From Rikenellaceae bacterium (GTDB lineage Bacteria; Bacteroidota; Bacteroidia; Bacteroidales; Rikenellaceae), in NCBI GenBank assembly GCA_017415005.1, contig JAFQJK010000031.1:1-42697 (forward strand): a stretch of 42,697 nucleotides of DNA. The letters run 5' to 3'. Numbering within the stretch: the first letter of the stretch is position 1; each line of letters begins with the position of its first letter. The translations under genes were made by a program, and so were the position numbers. Positions 1 through 8,993 of this stretch are shown piece after piece. The notes beneath the pieces were generated by a model. It searched no databases. It saw nothing but the letters and a program-made list of their open reading frames with translations, and was not told the origin of the DNA.

Positions 1-1048
1 ACAGGTACTGGTACGCGCCTCAGTGACGTTCCACGAGCTCTACGGCCTCTCGCTGCAGATCGTCGACATCGACCCCCGCTATACGCTCGGCGATCTGGCG
101 CGCCTGCGCCGCGAGACGATCGCGCGCCTCGAGCAGGAGGGCGTATTCGAGATGAACCGCGAGCTCGACCGGCCGGCCGTCATCCAGCGCATCGCCGTCG
201 TCTCGTCACGCAACGCCGCCGGGTACCAGGACTTCATGCAGGAGCTGGCGCGAAGCCCCTACCGCTTCGAGGTCGAGCTGTTCGATGCCTTCATGCAGGG
301 CGATGCGGCCGAGGCGTCGATCATCGACGCGCTGGGGCGCGCGGGCGAGCGATGGGACGAGTTCGACGCCGTGGTGATGATCCGCGGCGGCGGCTCGCAA
401 AGCGACCTGGGGTGCTTCGACAGCTACCGACTGTGCAGCCACGTGGCGCAGTTCCCGCTGCCCGTCATCACAGGTATCGGCCACGATAAGGACCGGAGCG
501 TCGCCGACCAGGTGGCCTTCGCATCGCTCAAGACGCCGACGGCCGTGGCCGGGTGGCTCATCGAGGGAATGGAGGAGTTCGACCGTTACATCGAGACGCT
601 GGCCGCGCAGGTCGAGGAGTTCGCCGCTGCGACGCTCGACGGGCAACGCGGCCGGCTGCAAACGGCGGGATACGAGCTGGCCCGGATTGCCACCCGGCTG
701 ACACACGGCCTCGAGCTGCGCCTCGAACGGCTGGCCGACGCACTGGCTCACGGCGCGGCGGAGATGCTCCGCCGGCGGAGCGAACGGACGGAGCGGGCCG
801 ACGGGCTGCTGCGCGAGCGGGTCCCGGCCCTGCTGTCCCAATGCGCCGCGCGGCTCGACCTGCTCGGCGAGCGCGTGGACGCCCGGCGTCCCGACCGTAT
901 CCTGGCCATGGGGTTCTCGATCGTCCGCGGCCCTCAGGGGGCTGTTACCGACAGCCGGAAACTAAAGGCGGGCGAGCAGGTCGAGATCACGATGCTGCAC
1001 GGCTACGCACAGGCAACGATAAACTCTACCGACAATGGAAAAAAATAA
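1..1048 (+). CDS. xseA: Exodeoxyribonuclease VII large subunit, 5'-truncated by the window edge
   Basis: The frame is open from base 2, so the N-terminal OB-fold part lies outside the window; the first in-frame GTG at 23 is not the real start. About 349 residues are visible, against 400-450 for the family. The visible part begins at the YGLSLQIVDIDP segment that joins the OB domain to the catalytic domain. It contains the RGGGS motif and the GIGHDKD segment of the XseA nuclease core, then a long helical region and the C-terminal ILAMGFSIVR stretch. With XseB it forms the ExoVII complex, which degrades single-stranded DNA to oligonucleotides in the cytoplasm. The stop codon overlaps the start of xseB by 14 bases, which suggests translational coupling. 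Confidence 0.95.
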   Translation, partial: QVLVRASVTFHELYGLSLQIVDIDPRYTLGDLARLRRETIARLEQEGVFEMNRELDRPAVIQRIAVVSSRNAAGYQDFMQELARSPYRFEVELFDAFMQGDAAEASIIDALGRAGERWDEFDAVVMIRGGGSQSDLGCFDSYRLCSHVAQFPLPVITGIGHDKDRSVADQVAFASLKTPTAVAGWLIEGMEEFDRYIETLAAQVEEFAAATLDGQRGRLQTAGYELARIATRLTHGLELRLERLADALAHGAAEMLRRRSERTERADGLLRERVPALLSQCAARLDLLGERVDARRPDRILAMGFSIVRGPQGAVTDSRKLKAGEQVEITMLHGYAQATINSTDNGKK

Positions 1049-1241
1049 GATGACCTACACCGAGGCGATGGCCGAGGTCGAGGAGATACTGGGACGATTC
1101 AGCCGCGAGGAACCCGATGTCGATGCACTGGCCGCCGAAGTGAAGCGGGCCACCGAGCTGCTTACCCTGTGCCGCGCCAAGTTGCGCAAGGCCGAGGAGG
1201 ATGTGGCCCAAGTGCTGAACCCCGACAAGCGGGACAAATAA
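1035..1241 (+). CDS. xseB: Exodeoxyribonuclease VII small subunit
   Basis: The product has 68 residues, the usual size for XseB, and the expected helical pattern: a first helix around TYTEAMAEVEEILGRF and a second around LLTLCRAKLRKAEEDV. XseB subunits decorate the extended helical arm of XseA and are needed for an active ExoVII. The gene starts inside the end of xseA in another frame, so the pair is almost certainly co-translated. An alternative start is the Met at codon 6. Confidence 0.95.
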   Translation: MEKNKMTYTEAMAEVEEILGRFSREEPDVDALAAEVKRATELLTLCRAKLRKAEEDVAQVLNPDKRDK

Positions 1242-1346
1242 TAGCCCCCGCAAAGTTTTTTATCTCCGCTTTTGGTGCTACATTTACGCCGCTTGTCCTG
1301 CTGCGGACGGGCGACGCATACGCAACCAGCAAGAAAGAAGAACGGT

Positions 1347-2129
1347 ATGAAAAAGATGATCCGCTTCGTGCTCAACACGGTCCCGCGCAAACATATCCAG
1401 CGGGTGGTCCACCTCATTACGCCGGTCATGGGCCTGGCCTACGCCGGCGACAGGGTGCTCTGCCCGGTCTGCGGCCACCGTTACGGCAAGTTCCTGCCCT
1501 ACGGGTACGTCAATCCGCGCGAGAATGCGCTCTGCCCCCATTGCCTGGCCCTCGAGCGTCACCGCCTGCTGTGGCTTTACCTGCTGCGCGAGACCCCCTT
1601 CTTCGACGAGAAACCGCGCCTGCTGCACGTGGCGCCCGAGCGCTGCTACATCAGGCGGCTCGAGCACCTGCTGGGCGACCGCTACGTGACGGCCGACCTC
1701 GAGTCGCCGCTGGCCAAGGTGAAGATGGACGTACAGCACATCCCGTTCGCCTCGGACGAGTTCGACGTCATCTTCTGCAACCACATCCTCGAGCACGTCG
1801 ACGACGACCGCCAGGCCCTGCGCGAAATGTTCCGCGTGATGCGTCCCGGCGGCTGGGGTGTCATGCTCTCACCGGTCAACTACAACCGCGAGACCACCTA
1901 CGAGGACCCGGCGATCGTGCTACCCGAGGACCGGCTGCGCCATTTCGGGCAGAAGGACCACGTGCGTGAGTTCGGGCGCGACTACCCGGCACGGCTGGCC
2001 GAGTGCGGGTTCGAAGTGAGCGAGATCGACTACCTCGCGCGGCTCGACCCCGAGGAGATCGCCCTCTACGGGCTGCGACACGAGATACTCTACCTGGTGC
2101 GCAAACCGTACGAGGCGTCGGTACGCTGA
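1347..2129 (+). CDS. Class I SAM-dependent methyltransferase with N-terminal zinc ribbon
   Basis: The product has 260 residues. I chose the ATG at 1347 because it follows a purine-rich stretch and because the longer frame from 1272 adds a low-complexity Arg-rich tail. Residues 39-66 hold two CxxC pairs (C39/C42, C63/C66) that look like a zinc ribbon. A Methyltransf_11-type Rossmann domain follows, with an acidic residue at the end of strand 2 (TADLES) and a motif IV-like FDVIFCNHILEHV, then a post-motif with RPGG. The family is seen in Bacteroidetes, but the substrate is not known to me; a small molecule, lipid or protein is possible. It lies 105 bases after xseB and probably has its own promoter. 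Confidence 0.8.
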   Translation: MKKMIRFVLNTVPRKHIQRVVHLITPVMGLAYAGDRVLCPVCGHRYGKFLPYGYVNPRENALCPHCLALERHRLLWLYLLRETPFFDEKPRLLHVAPERCYIRRLEHLLGDRYVTADLESPLAKVKMDVQHIPFASDEFDVIFCNHILEHVDDDRQALREMFRVMRPGGWGVMLSPVNYNRETTYEDPAIVLPEDRLRHFGQKDHVREFGRDYPARLAECGFEVSEIDYLARLDPEEIALYGLRHEILYLVRKPYEASVR

Positions 2130-2201
2130 GCCGGGAAGATTACCGTACACAACGGATGCCGGGGTTGCTCCGCATACACAGAACCACTTATCACACACAC
2201 G

Positions 2202-2981
2202 ATGAAATATATTCCCGTCTTTCTATTGGCGGCCGCGCTCTGTTGCGGCTGCTCGTCGCTGTTGCTCAACAAGCGGACGATCAGCGCGGCAGGCATGGCC
2301 CTGCACGGCGCGACGCTGACCGATGCGCAGGTCGCCAGAATGTCGCGCGAGTTCATCGCCGCCTCGGACCGCGAGAGCGCAATGGCGGCCGACACGAGCC
2401 AATACGCAGCACGCCTGCGGGCGCTGACCGATCCGTTCCGCAGCGAGGACGGCCTCGACCTCAACTTCGCCGTTTACGTGACTCCCGAGATCAACGCTTT
2501 CGCCTGCGCCGACGGCAGCATCCGGGTCTACTCGGGCCTGATGGACGTGATGACCGACGAGGAGCTCGCCGCGATCATCGGCCACGAGATCGGACACGTA
2601 CGCCACAACGACACGAAAGAGGCGATGAAACGGGCCTACTATGCCTCGGCCGCCACGACGGCGATCGGCGGGGCCAGCCCGACGCTCGAGAAGCTGACCT
2701 CGCTCGAGGTCGACAAGCTCGTGACGAGCTTCATCTCGGCCCAGTTCTCCCAGCAGCAGGAGCTGGCGGCGGACGACTACAGCTTCGACTTCGTGGTCCG
2801 GCACGGATACAACCCTTATGCAATGGCCAATGCGCTTGAAAAGATCGCGCGGATCGCCGGCAGCGACGGCGAGCAGGCCGGCCGGGTCGCCCAGTGGTTC
2901 TCCTCGCACCCTGACAGCGGCAAGCGCGCCGAGCGGATGAAGCAGAAGGCGTTCGAGCACGTGGCCGGGATACGAAGGTAG
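2202..2981 (+). CDS. M48-family metalloprotease, probable lipoprotein
   Basis: The product has 259 residues. The N-terminus is a short hydrophobic signal ending in a Cys-rich lipobox-like segment (lipidation most likely at Cys17). The zinc site is intact: H128-E129-x-x-H132 in GHEIGH, with the third ligand probably E187 in QELAADD. This matches periplasmic M48 peptidases of the LoiP/YcaL/BepA group, which trim or degrade misassembled outer-membrane proteins; the TPR domain of BepA is absent. Lipidation would place it at the periplasmic face of a membrane. It follows the methyltransferase by 72 bases on the same strand. The exact substrate is unknown. Confidence 0.88.
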   Translation: MKYIPVFLLAAALCCGCSSLLLNKRTISAAGMALHGATLTDAQVARMSREFIAASDRESAMAADTSQYAARLRALTDPFRSEDGLDLNFAVYVTPEINAFACADGSIRVYSGLMDVMTDEELAAIIGHEIGHVRHNDTKEAMKRAYYASAATTAIGGASPTLEKLTSLEVDKLVTSFISAQFSQQQELAADDYSFDFVVRHGYNPYAMANALEKIARIAGSDGEQAGRVAQWFSSHPDSGKRAERMKQKAFEHVAGIRR

Positions 2982-3370
2982 GCAATCCGGCGCAGACCGG
3001 AGCTGACGGGCACAGGCCCGTTACATGGAGAGAAACGCCGGCATTCGGGCGCCACAGCATGTCCCGGTCCCGTCGGCCTTCTGGCCGGGCCCCCGCTCCG
3101 GGGCGCCGCGGCCGTGACCGGCAGCGGGCGCCGTGCGGACTTTCCCGGTCACGGACACGGCTCTCGAGCGTCCAGGCTCCGTTACAATGGTCCCGGGCTC
3201 TCCTGAAACGGGCAAATCGCCGTATCACACACAGATCACCGGTACGGGCCATGACCGAGCAACCGACTGCCGGCACGGCAAGGTCGGAAAGGCCGGAGAT
3301 ACCGCAAAGACAGCGAATCCCCGACACGAAAATGCGATGAAGCGAGACGGACGGTCTGCGGGACCTCACC
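2982..3370. other. Gene-free G+C-rich spacer between the M48 protease and the mgsA terminator
   Basis: About 390 bases between two converging genes. Several frames are open, but only as short Arg/Pro-rich strings with no recognisable domain. No tRNA, mobile element or clear repeat was seen. It resembles the spacers at 10380-10859 and 11820-12518. Confidence 0.6.
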
Positions 3371-3408
3371 AGCAAATAAAACGGGACACTTCGGTCGAAG
3401 TGTCCCGT
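3371..3408 (-). terminator. Rho-independent terminator of mgsA
   Basis: A perfect 13-bp stem with a 2-base gap (3381-3393 with 3396-3408, acgggacacttcg and its complement) lies 22 bases past the mgsA stop. On the minus strand the stem is followed by TTTTATTTG, a good U-tract. It may also stop readthrough from the M48 gene on the plus strand. Confidence 0.9.
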
Positions 3409-3429
3409 TGGTATTATCCGGCCGCGGGC

Positions 3430-3915
3430 CTATTTCTCAAGCGTACGCTCGATATACGACTTGTAGTCCTTGGTCACGGGCTTATATTCGTCGCCCTCGA
3501 ACAACGGCGATGAGATCATATAGTCGGCGCTCGAGCGGTCGATGGCCGTGGGCACGTTGTACAGCGTGGCCAGGCGCAGTAGCGCCTTGACATCGACATC
3601 GTGCGGCTGGGCCTGCATCGGGTCCCAGAAGAAGATCAGCATATCGATGTTGCCCTCGGCGATCAGCGAACCGAGCTGCTGGTCGCCGCCGAGCGGACCC
3701 GACTTGAGCAGCGTGATATCGAAACGGCCGTGATTGTTGTCGCCACGGCGATCCATCAGCGTATTGGCCACCATGCGTCCCGTCGTCCCGGTACAAATCA
3801 GGTGGTGTTTGAGCAGGACTTCCCAGTTCCAGTCGACCCATTCGGCCAGGTCGCGCTTCATGTTGTCGTGTGCGACCAGTGCGATTCTTCTTTTCTTTTC
3901 CATATCATTGTTCAT
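3430..3915 (-). CDS. mgsA: Methylglyoxal synthase
   Basis: The product has 161 residues from the ATG at 3915, or 157 from the ATG at 3903 (E. coli 152). It converts dihydroxyacetone phosphate to methylglyoxal and phosphate, a cytosolic bypass of lower glycolysis under phosphate limitation or sugar-phosphate stress. Hallmarks are all present: IALVAHD near the N-terminus, the phosphate-binding TGTTG, SGPLGGDQQ with the catalytic Asp, FFWDP, and the HDVDVKALLRLA block. A TACCTTTG element at 3926-3933 gives it its own promoter with a very short leader, which slightly favours the 3903 start. It is the last gene of the minus-strand run and has a strong terminator. Confidence 0.95.
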   Translation of the reverse strand: MNNDMEKKRRIALVAHDNMKRDLAEWVDWNWEVLLKHHLICTGTTGRMVANTLMDRRGDNNHGRFDITLLKSGPLGGDQQLGSLIAEGNIDMLIFFWDPMQAQPHDVDVKALLRLATLYNVPTAIDRSSADYMISSPLFEGDEYKPVTKDYKSYIERTLEK

Positions 3916-3925
3916 GTTTCCACGG

Positions 3926-3933
3926 CAAAGGTA
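3926..3933 (-). promoter_or_regulatory. Promoter -7 element for mgsA
   Basis: TACCTTTG on the minus strand matches the Bacteroidetes TAnnTTTG -7 box. It lies 10 bases before the first ATG and 22 before the second. No convincing -33 TTTG at 19 bp was found. Confidence 0.6.
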
Positions 3934-3968
3934 TGAAAAACAGTCCAAAAAGAGACCCGCACGGCCTG

Positions 3969-4820
3969 TTATTTAACCATAAATTTATTGCGGCAGACAA
4001 AGTGCGGGTTGTGCAGGCTCTCCTTGTTGTAGCAGAGCGCGGCACCCTCGCCGTCACCGCGCAGCTCGCACAGCGAGCCGCCGGCCGCCTCGAGGATAGC
4101 CTGCCCGGCCGCCGTATCCCATTCATAGGTGGGCGACGTGCGCGGATAGTAGTCGACCGTGCCCTCGGCCAGCAGACACAGCTTGTAGGAGCTCCCCTGC
4201 TCGACGATCCGCGCATCGGGGTGTTGCATCCTGACCCGGTCGATATGCGCGAACGTCTCATCGGTATTGTGCGACCGGCTGATGGCGATCACGATAGGAT
4301 CGTTGGCCTGCGTGGTGACCGGCAGCCGGTCGGCGCCCTCGAAAAGAGCCTCATAGGCCTCTTCGGCCGTAGCATCGGCCGGGACACGCTCCTTGCGGAA
4401 CGCCCCGATCCTGTCGTCGCTGAAGTAAATGCGTCCGATATACGGGACATAGACGACACCGATAGCCGGGTGGTTGTCGCACATCAGCGCGATATTGATC
4501 GTGAACTCGCCGTTGCCTTTGAGAAACTCCTTGGTCCCATCGAGCGGGTCGACCATCCAGAAAAGGTCCCACCTGCGGCGCTCCTCGTAAAGCAGGTCGC
4601 GCCCCTCCTCGCTCAGCAGCGGAATGCGGGTCTGGCCCAGGTACTCCTTGATCAGCGTATGGGCTTCACGGTCGGCCAGCGTGATCGGCGTGTGGTCGCT
4701 CTTGATGTCGATCACATAGTCGTCACAGCTGTTATATATGTCAAGTATACGTGCGCCTGCCCTCAAGGCTGCATTGTAGGCCTTGGTCAGCAGGTATTCG
4801 CGTTGTTCCCGATTCAACAT
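3969..4820 (-). CDS. cysQ: 3'(2'),5'-bisphosphate nucleotidase CysQ
   Basis: The product has 283 residues of the inositol-monophosphatase superfamily. It hydrolyses 3'-phosphoadenosine 5'-phosphate (and PAPS) to AMP (APS), which keeps toxic PAP low. The metal-binding motifs are visible in order: LLSEEG (motif with the catalytic Glu), WMVDPLDGTKEF (DPxDGT) and YEWDTAAGQAILEAAGG near the C-terminus (WDxAAG). The TKEF and KGNGEFT segment is typical of CysQ rather than inositol monophosphatase. It sits 39 bases after the GH31 gene and 53 bases before mgsA on the same strand. Confidence 0.93.
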   Translation of the reverse strand: MLNREQREYLLTKAYNAALRAGARILDIYNSCDDYVIDIKSDHTPITLADREAHTLIKEYLGQTRIPLLSEEGRDLLYEERRRWDLFWMVDPLDGTKEFLKGNGEFTINIALMCDNHPAIGVVYVPYIGRIYFSDDRIGAFRKERVPADATAEEAYEALFEGADRLPVTTQANDPIVIAISRSHNTDETFAHIDRVRMQHPDARIVEQGSSYKLCLLAEGTVDYYPRTSPTYEWDTAAGQAILEAAGGSLCELRGDGEGAALCYNKESLHNPHFVCRNKFMVK

Positions 4821-4859
4821 GGCAGTAGATTTAGGCAGTATCGTGTAAGCGCAGTGCAG

Positions 4860-6431
4860 CTATTTGTCGCCCTTGGCCGGGCGTTGTTCGAAATATAGCA
4901 GCCGGTCGGGCGCCACGGCGATCTCGGTGACCAGCGGGCCCTTGTAGCGCTTGCCCCCGGCATCGTACCAGACCCCCTTGGGGAAGCGGACCAGCCGGCG
5001 GTCGGTCGAGTCGAGCACCGGGGCGATCAGATAGCGCGACCCGAGCATGAACTGGTCGGGGCAATCGGCAAAACCGTTGCGGGGAAACTGGTAGGCCATA
5101 TGGCGCAGCATCGGCTCACCCACCCGGACCGCGTCGCGGGCCAGCTCGGCAAGATAAGGCCCGAACAGCTCACGGAGCCTCACCGCTTCGCGGAACGGCC
5201 CGAGGTCGGCCCCCGAGGCGACGCGCCACGGGGCGAAACCGATATTCATCACCGGCATCGCGGCAGCTTGTTGCAGGTAGCGCAACAGCAAACGCGGATC
5301 GTCCGACGATCCGGCCCCATCCGCCGGAAGGGGCCGGCAGAACGGATAGCCCACCAAGCCGGCCGAGAGGATATCGGCCTGCCCCGAGGCCAGGAACTCC
5401 CAGTCGAACGGGCTACCGGCGGGCAGACCGTTGATATACGGCGTGAAGGGGGTATCGAATCCCGGAGCGTACTCGCAGAGCTCGATCCCTTCGCCCAGAC
5501 TGGCCCATCCCTTCATAAAAGCGGCCAGCCGCTCGCCCTGCAAGGTGGCGACGACAGTACCCGCATCGAAAAGAAAACCGTCAACGCCATACTCGGCGCG
5601 CAGTTTTGCAAGCTGCGCACGCATGCGCGCCGCCTCGTCGGGATTGCCCGGGTCGAGGCAAAGGTGGTAGCCCGATGCATTGCTGACGACCGTCGGCCGG
5701 CCATCGGCACCGCACAGGAAGCGCCCGGAAGCGGGATTGCGGAAATTGCGACCTGCCGCCGGGACATAGGGATTCACGGTCAGCATGACCTTGAACCCCT
5801 TGGCGTGCAGGTCGGCGATGAGCGTCCGCGGATCGGCAAAATACTCGGGATCGAACATGAACGAGCCGTCGGACGCCTGCCAGCCGTCGCCAACGAGCAG
5901 GATACCCGCGGGGAAGCCGTGCTGCACGATCTGTGCGGCATAGTCGGCCAGCGACGCGGCATCGGGAGCGGGGAGCTCATGGCCGGTGTCGTACAGCGGC
6001 AGGTTAAAGAAATCGGCCGAGGGAGAGGGCCGGGACGCATCGCCCTGCTCCGTACGGAGCAGGTTGCGCAGGCAGCAGACCGTATAGGCCGCACGCAACG
6101 TGCGGCCGCCCGAAACGGCTTTGACCTCCTCGACGTCGGAGCCGATGATCAGTTCGTCACCGGTAAACTCGATCTCGAGCGGAGCACTGCTCCAGATATA
6201 GCGTCCCGCTGTCGAGACGAGGAACGGCGTAGTGAGGCTCGACGCATCGTAGTCGGCCGTATTGACCTTGAACGGCTTGGTGAAAGGCTCCTCGTGGCCT
6301 CCGTTGACGAACACGCCCCACCATTGCTCGCCGCGAAGCACGGCGATCCGGGAAGTGAATCCGGCTGCCTGAGCCGTCACGGCAAGCAGCAGCCCGAAGC
6401 TGATAAAAAGAAGTGACAGTTTCTTTCGCAT
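4860..6431 (-). CDS. Secreted glycoside hydrolase family 31 protein
   Basis: The product has 523 residues with a cleavable signal peptide ending about AQAA at residue 23, so it acts in the periplasm or at the surface. An N-terminal beta-sandwich is followed by a TIM barrel. The barrel carries DGWQASDGSFMFDPEYF, the strand-4 segment GVDGFLFDAG with the presumed nucleophile Asp, and the GH31-type REAVRLRELFGPYLAEL helix. The FPKGVWYD strand belongs to the C-terminal domain. At about 520 residues it is shorter than typical alpha-glucosidases. The GYPFC segment recalls the MYORG/YihQ-like side of GH31, so the substrate could be an alpha-galactoside or other alpha-linkage. It lies 9 bases after the DUF4286 gene. 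Confidence 0.85.
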   Translation of the reverse strand: MRKKLSLLFISFGLLLAVTAQAAGFTSRIAVLRGEQWWGVFVNGGHEEPFTKPFKVNTADYDASSLTTPFLVSTAGRYIWSSAPLEIEFTGDELIIGSDVEEVKAVSGGRTLRAAYTVCCLRNLLRTEQGDASRPSPSADFFNLPLYDTGHELPAPDAASLADYAAQIVQHGFPAGILLVGDGWQASDGSFMFDPEYFADPRTLIADLHAKGFKVMLTVNPYVPAAGRNFRNPASGRFLCGADGRPTVVSNASGYHLCLDPGNPDEAARMRAQLAKLRAEYGVDGFLFDAGTVVATLQGERLAAFMKGWASLGEGIELCEYAPGFDTPFTPYINGLPAGSPFDWEFLASGQADILSAGLVGYPFCRPLPADGAGSSDDPRLLLRYLQQAAAMPVMNIGFAPWRVASGADLGPFREAVRLRELFGPYLAELARDAVRVGEPMLRHMAYQFPRNGFADCPDQFMLGSRYLIAPVLDSTDRRLVRFPKGVWYDAGGKRYKGPLVTEIAVAPDRLLYFEQRPAKGDK

Positions 6432-6440
6432 GCTCCCCCG

Positions 6441-6746
6441 TTAATAGTCCTCTTTTTTAAGCAACGAAGTGAACCAGACCACCTTATCCCCGAAGAGCGG
6501 CGCGGCGATCTGCGCGTACTCGGCAAAGATCTCGCCGGTCAACACGCGGTAGGCCGGAATATCGGGCGCTTCAGTCTGGATCGAATAGGTGAAATGTTCG
6601 GTGATCTCTTCCGAGACGACCCGCGTGAACACCGGCCTGGCGAAACCCCGGTCGATGATCAGCGGGATATAGTGTTTGCGGACAAGGTCGAGCCACTGCG
6701 TCTGCACGGCAGGATCGACCATGAACGAAGTGTTGACGATGTACAT
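6441..6746 (-). CDS. DUF4286-family small protein
   Basis: The product has 101 residues and matches the DUF4286 pattern: it opens with MYIVNTSF, has a central EEITEHFTYSIQ and ends in GDKVVWFTSLLKKEDY. It looks like a ferredoxin-like alpha/beta fold of the dimeric barrel type. No catalytic residues are obvious and no function is known to me. It is widespread in Bacteroidetes. It sits 33 bases after the GT2-like gene and 9 bases before GH31, so it is probably in one transcription unit with them. Confidence 0.85.
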   Translation of the reverse strand: MYIVNTSFMVDPAVQTQWLDLVRKHYIPLIIDRGFARPVFTRVVSEEITEHFTYSIQTEAPDIPAYRVLTGEIFAEYAQIAAPLFGDKVVWFTSLLKKEDY

Positions 6747-6779
6747 GGCAGTCTAATTTTGTTACAAGATAGAAAAGAA

Positions 6780-7976
6780 TTACGGATTCACGAAATTTTT
6801 AATCCGCAACGTGCGGTACACGTAATGGAACGGGTACAGCAAGACTCCTGCCAATGTGTGCCGGAAAAGGATGCTTCCGGACTTGCCCTGAACGGGCTCG
6901 ACGACCTGGAGGCCGAGCAACGCAGCCACGACAGCGCAGCAATACAGATAAATGAAGAGACAGCCCATCAGACGCAATCCGCCCCAATCGGCCGTAACGG
7001 CATAATAAGCCGAAAAACAGATCAGCCCGGCAATGACGACCAGAAAGCAGGCCTTCAATAAAACCGAGCGTGTCGAGATACCATACTTACGGCATGAGGC
7101 GAGGTGTTTCACATCGCTGTAAGCCAGCACCTCAGGGATCAGGACCGTCCTCTCCTGATGGATAGCGCCCTGCGACTCTTCAACCATCGTCGTCATCCGT
7201 CGGAACAGCTCGGCATCGAAACAGCAGTCAGCATGAAACCCGCCGGCCTTGATGAGCGTCTCACGTTTGAACAGGACCGATACGTAGCGGAACCGGCCGT
7301 AAGCCTCGGGAGTCTCGAGTCCGGCCCCGTGGCAAAGCATGTCGATCTTACGGTCGAGCCGCTGCGGGACCGAAGCGCTCATACGGTCGGTATGGAAACA
7401 GCGCAGCGCATAAAGCGACCCGTGCGGAGAGCGCGACATCTCGAGCAGCAGACGCTGCAACGCGTCGGGATCGAGGCGTGTCCGCTCTTCGAAGCAGATC
7501 ACGTATTCGTGGTTGCTGATATTGGCGCCGCAATTGAAAATATGGTGCAGCGCCTCCTCCCGGCGGTCGACCAGCGTAAAGCGATTGTACCGCCTGATAC
7601 GTGACGAATAGATGTTACGCACCTGCTCGTAGATCAGCTCGCTCGGTCCGTGCGTACTGCTCTTGATCATCTCGTAGCGCAGCAGCAGCTCGTGGATGTC
7701 GGGGATACGGGCGAAGTCGCAGATGTAGATCAACTCGTAGTTGGCATAGTCGAGAGAGAGCCAGCGCTCAAGGTCGGGGATCGACCCCGAGCCCGCCACG
7801 ATCACCGAGATATGCGTATCGAGCGGGCTTTCGAGCCGGCGGTTCAGGCGCGAGAGAAACAGGTTGCGTCTGTGCCGGCTCCGCTTGACAAAGCGCAGAC
7901 CCCGGATCATGACCGCCCCTGCAGCAAAAGTGGTGAGCAGGGTGAAGATAACGAAAGCCAGGGTCAGTGCGTGCAT
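6780..7976 (-). CDS. GT2-like membrane glycosyltransferase homologue with degenerate active site
   Basis: The product has 398 residues: one N-terminal membrane helix (about 3-24), a GT-A-like cytosolic domain (55-290) and two or three C-terminal membrane segments (about 305-327, 334-357, 372-388). That topology is typical of processive polysaccharide synthases. The fold markers HISVIV, the LxSLDYxNYEL segment, PDALQRLLLEM and AGGF align with GT2. However, the DxD site reads F-E-E-R-T (162-166), the later ED base motif reads FDAE (253-256), and no QxxRW is present. It may be a pseudoenzyme or an unusual transferase. It follows the HEAT gene by 24 bases. Confidence 0.72.
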   Translation of the reverse strand: MHALTLAFVIFTLLTTFAAGAVMIRGLRFVKRSRHRRNLFLSRLNRRLESPLDTHISVIVAGSGSIPDLERWLSLDYANYELIYICDFARIPDIHELLLRYEMIKSSTHGPSELIYEQVRNIYSSRIRRYNRFTLVDRREEALHHIFNCGANISNHEYVICFEERTRLDPDALQRLLLEMSRSPHGSLYALRCFHTDRMSASVPQRLDRKIDMLCHGAGLETPEAYGRFRYVSVLFKRETLIKAGGFHADCCFDAELFRRMTTMVEESQGAIHQERTVLIPEVLAYSDVKHLASCRKYGISTRSVLLKACFLVVIAGLICFSAYYAVTADWGGLRLMGCLFIYLYCCAVVAALLGLQVVEPVQGKSGSILFRHTLAGVLLYPFHYVYRTLRIKNFVNP

Positions 7977-8000
7977 AATCCGGGAACGGTGTTCAGCAGT

Positions 8001-8993
8001 TTAGTGAGCCGTCGCAGCGATCGGACGCAGCGGGATGGTATGTCCCGAGATCATAAGGTTGAGGTATGCCGCCAGCGGACTGTCGCCCTCGTACTTGGCG
8101 AAACGACTGAGGATCGGGGTCGAATATTGGGCACGGACCAGCATACGGTAGAACATCTTGCGGTCGTGCTCGCCCATCTGGTCGAGCGCACGGTACACGG
8201 CGCCGTCGATCTGGCTGAAGCGCACGATGACCAGTACGCGCAGCGCACCGTCGCGGATCGCCGGATCGAGGCTGTCGACCAGCTCGAGGATGACCGGACG
8301 GTATTTCTGCAGGTCGAAATAGGCGATCATGCTCAGGCCCAGCAGCACACAGTTCTTCCGGCCCGACTCGAGCAGGCGACGGCAGCAATCGCTGACCGGC
8401 ACGAAACGCGCCGCCAGCAGTCGGCAGATCTCTTTCTGGCCGCTGAGCGTCAGCTCGTGAGGATAACGCATCAGCATGTCGGCCGTCTTCTCGGGGCAGT
8501 AGTTCAGGTGAGCCAGCAGCGCATAGAGCCGCACATCGGGATTCTCGCTGCGGAGAAAACCGGTAATCTGCTTGAGCGTATCGAACGTCGGGACGATCTC
8601 GGTATAGAAGCGGAGCAGATTGGCTCGCTCGGCGTCATCGGCGCGACATATATCATTGCACAGGCGCTTCTCGAGACCCAGGTCACGGAACAGACCGAGC
8701 AGGCGCTCACGCTCGCGTCCGTACAACTGTGCCGCCAGCTTCGAGATGAGCAGCGTGAGCGTCGAGGCGCCGATCGGACTCCCGAGCAACGGGAAACGGA
8801 CTTTACGGACCGGCTCTTCGCTATCGAGGAAACGATACAGCTCAGCCCGGTACTGCGCCTCAAGGCTTAGGCTTGACGCCTTGAGCGACAACACGGCCCG
8901 GCGCAGGCGAAAGCCGGCCGCAAGGATCAGAGCGATTACGACAAGCGCTCCGGACAAAATATTCAGCAGCAGGGAAAGGATAGCGTCTGTCAT
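8001..8993 (-). CDS. HEAT-repeat-like membrane-anchored protein
   Basis: The product has 330 residues. Residues about 5-27 form one hydrophobic helix followed by RLRR, so the rest is predicted cytosolic. The remainder is almost entirely helical and reads as repeated antiparallel helix pairs, such as NPDVRLYALLAHLNYCP and DPAIRDGALRVLVIVRF, in HEAT/Armadillo style; such scaffolds bind other proteins. No enzyme motif is seen. Its start overlaps the stop of the pseudo-receiver gene by four bases (ATGA), and the GT2-like gene follows after 24 bases, so the three products probably act together at the membrane. Confidence 0.72.
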   Translation of the reverse strand: MTDAILSLLLNILSGALVVIALILAAGFRLRRAVLSLKASSLSLEAQYRAELYRFLDSEEPVRKVRFPLLGSPIGASTLTLLISKLAAQLYGRERERLLGLFRDLGLEKRLCNDICRADDAERANLLRFYTEIVPTFDTLKQITGFLRSENPDVRLYALLAHLNYCPEKTADMLMRYPHELTLSGQKEICRLLAARFVPVSDCCRRLLESGRKNCVLLGLSMIAYFDLQKYRPVILELVDSLDPAIRDGALRVLVIVRFSQIDGAVYRALDQMGEHDRKMFYRMLVRAQYSTPILSRFAKYEGDSPLAAYLNLMISGHTIPLRPIAATAH

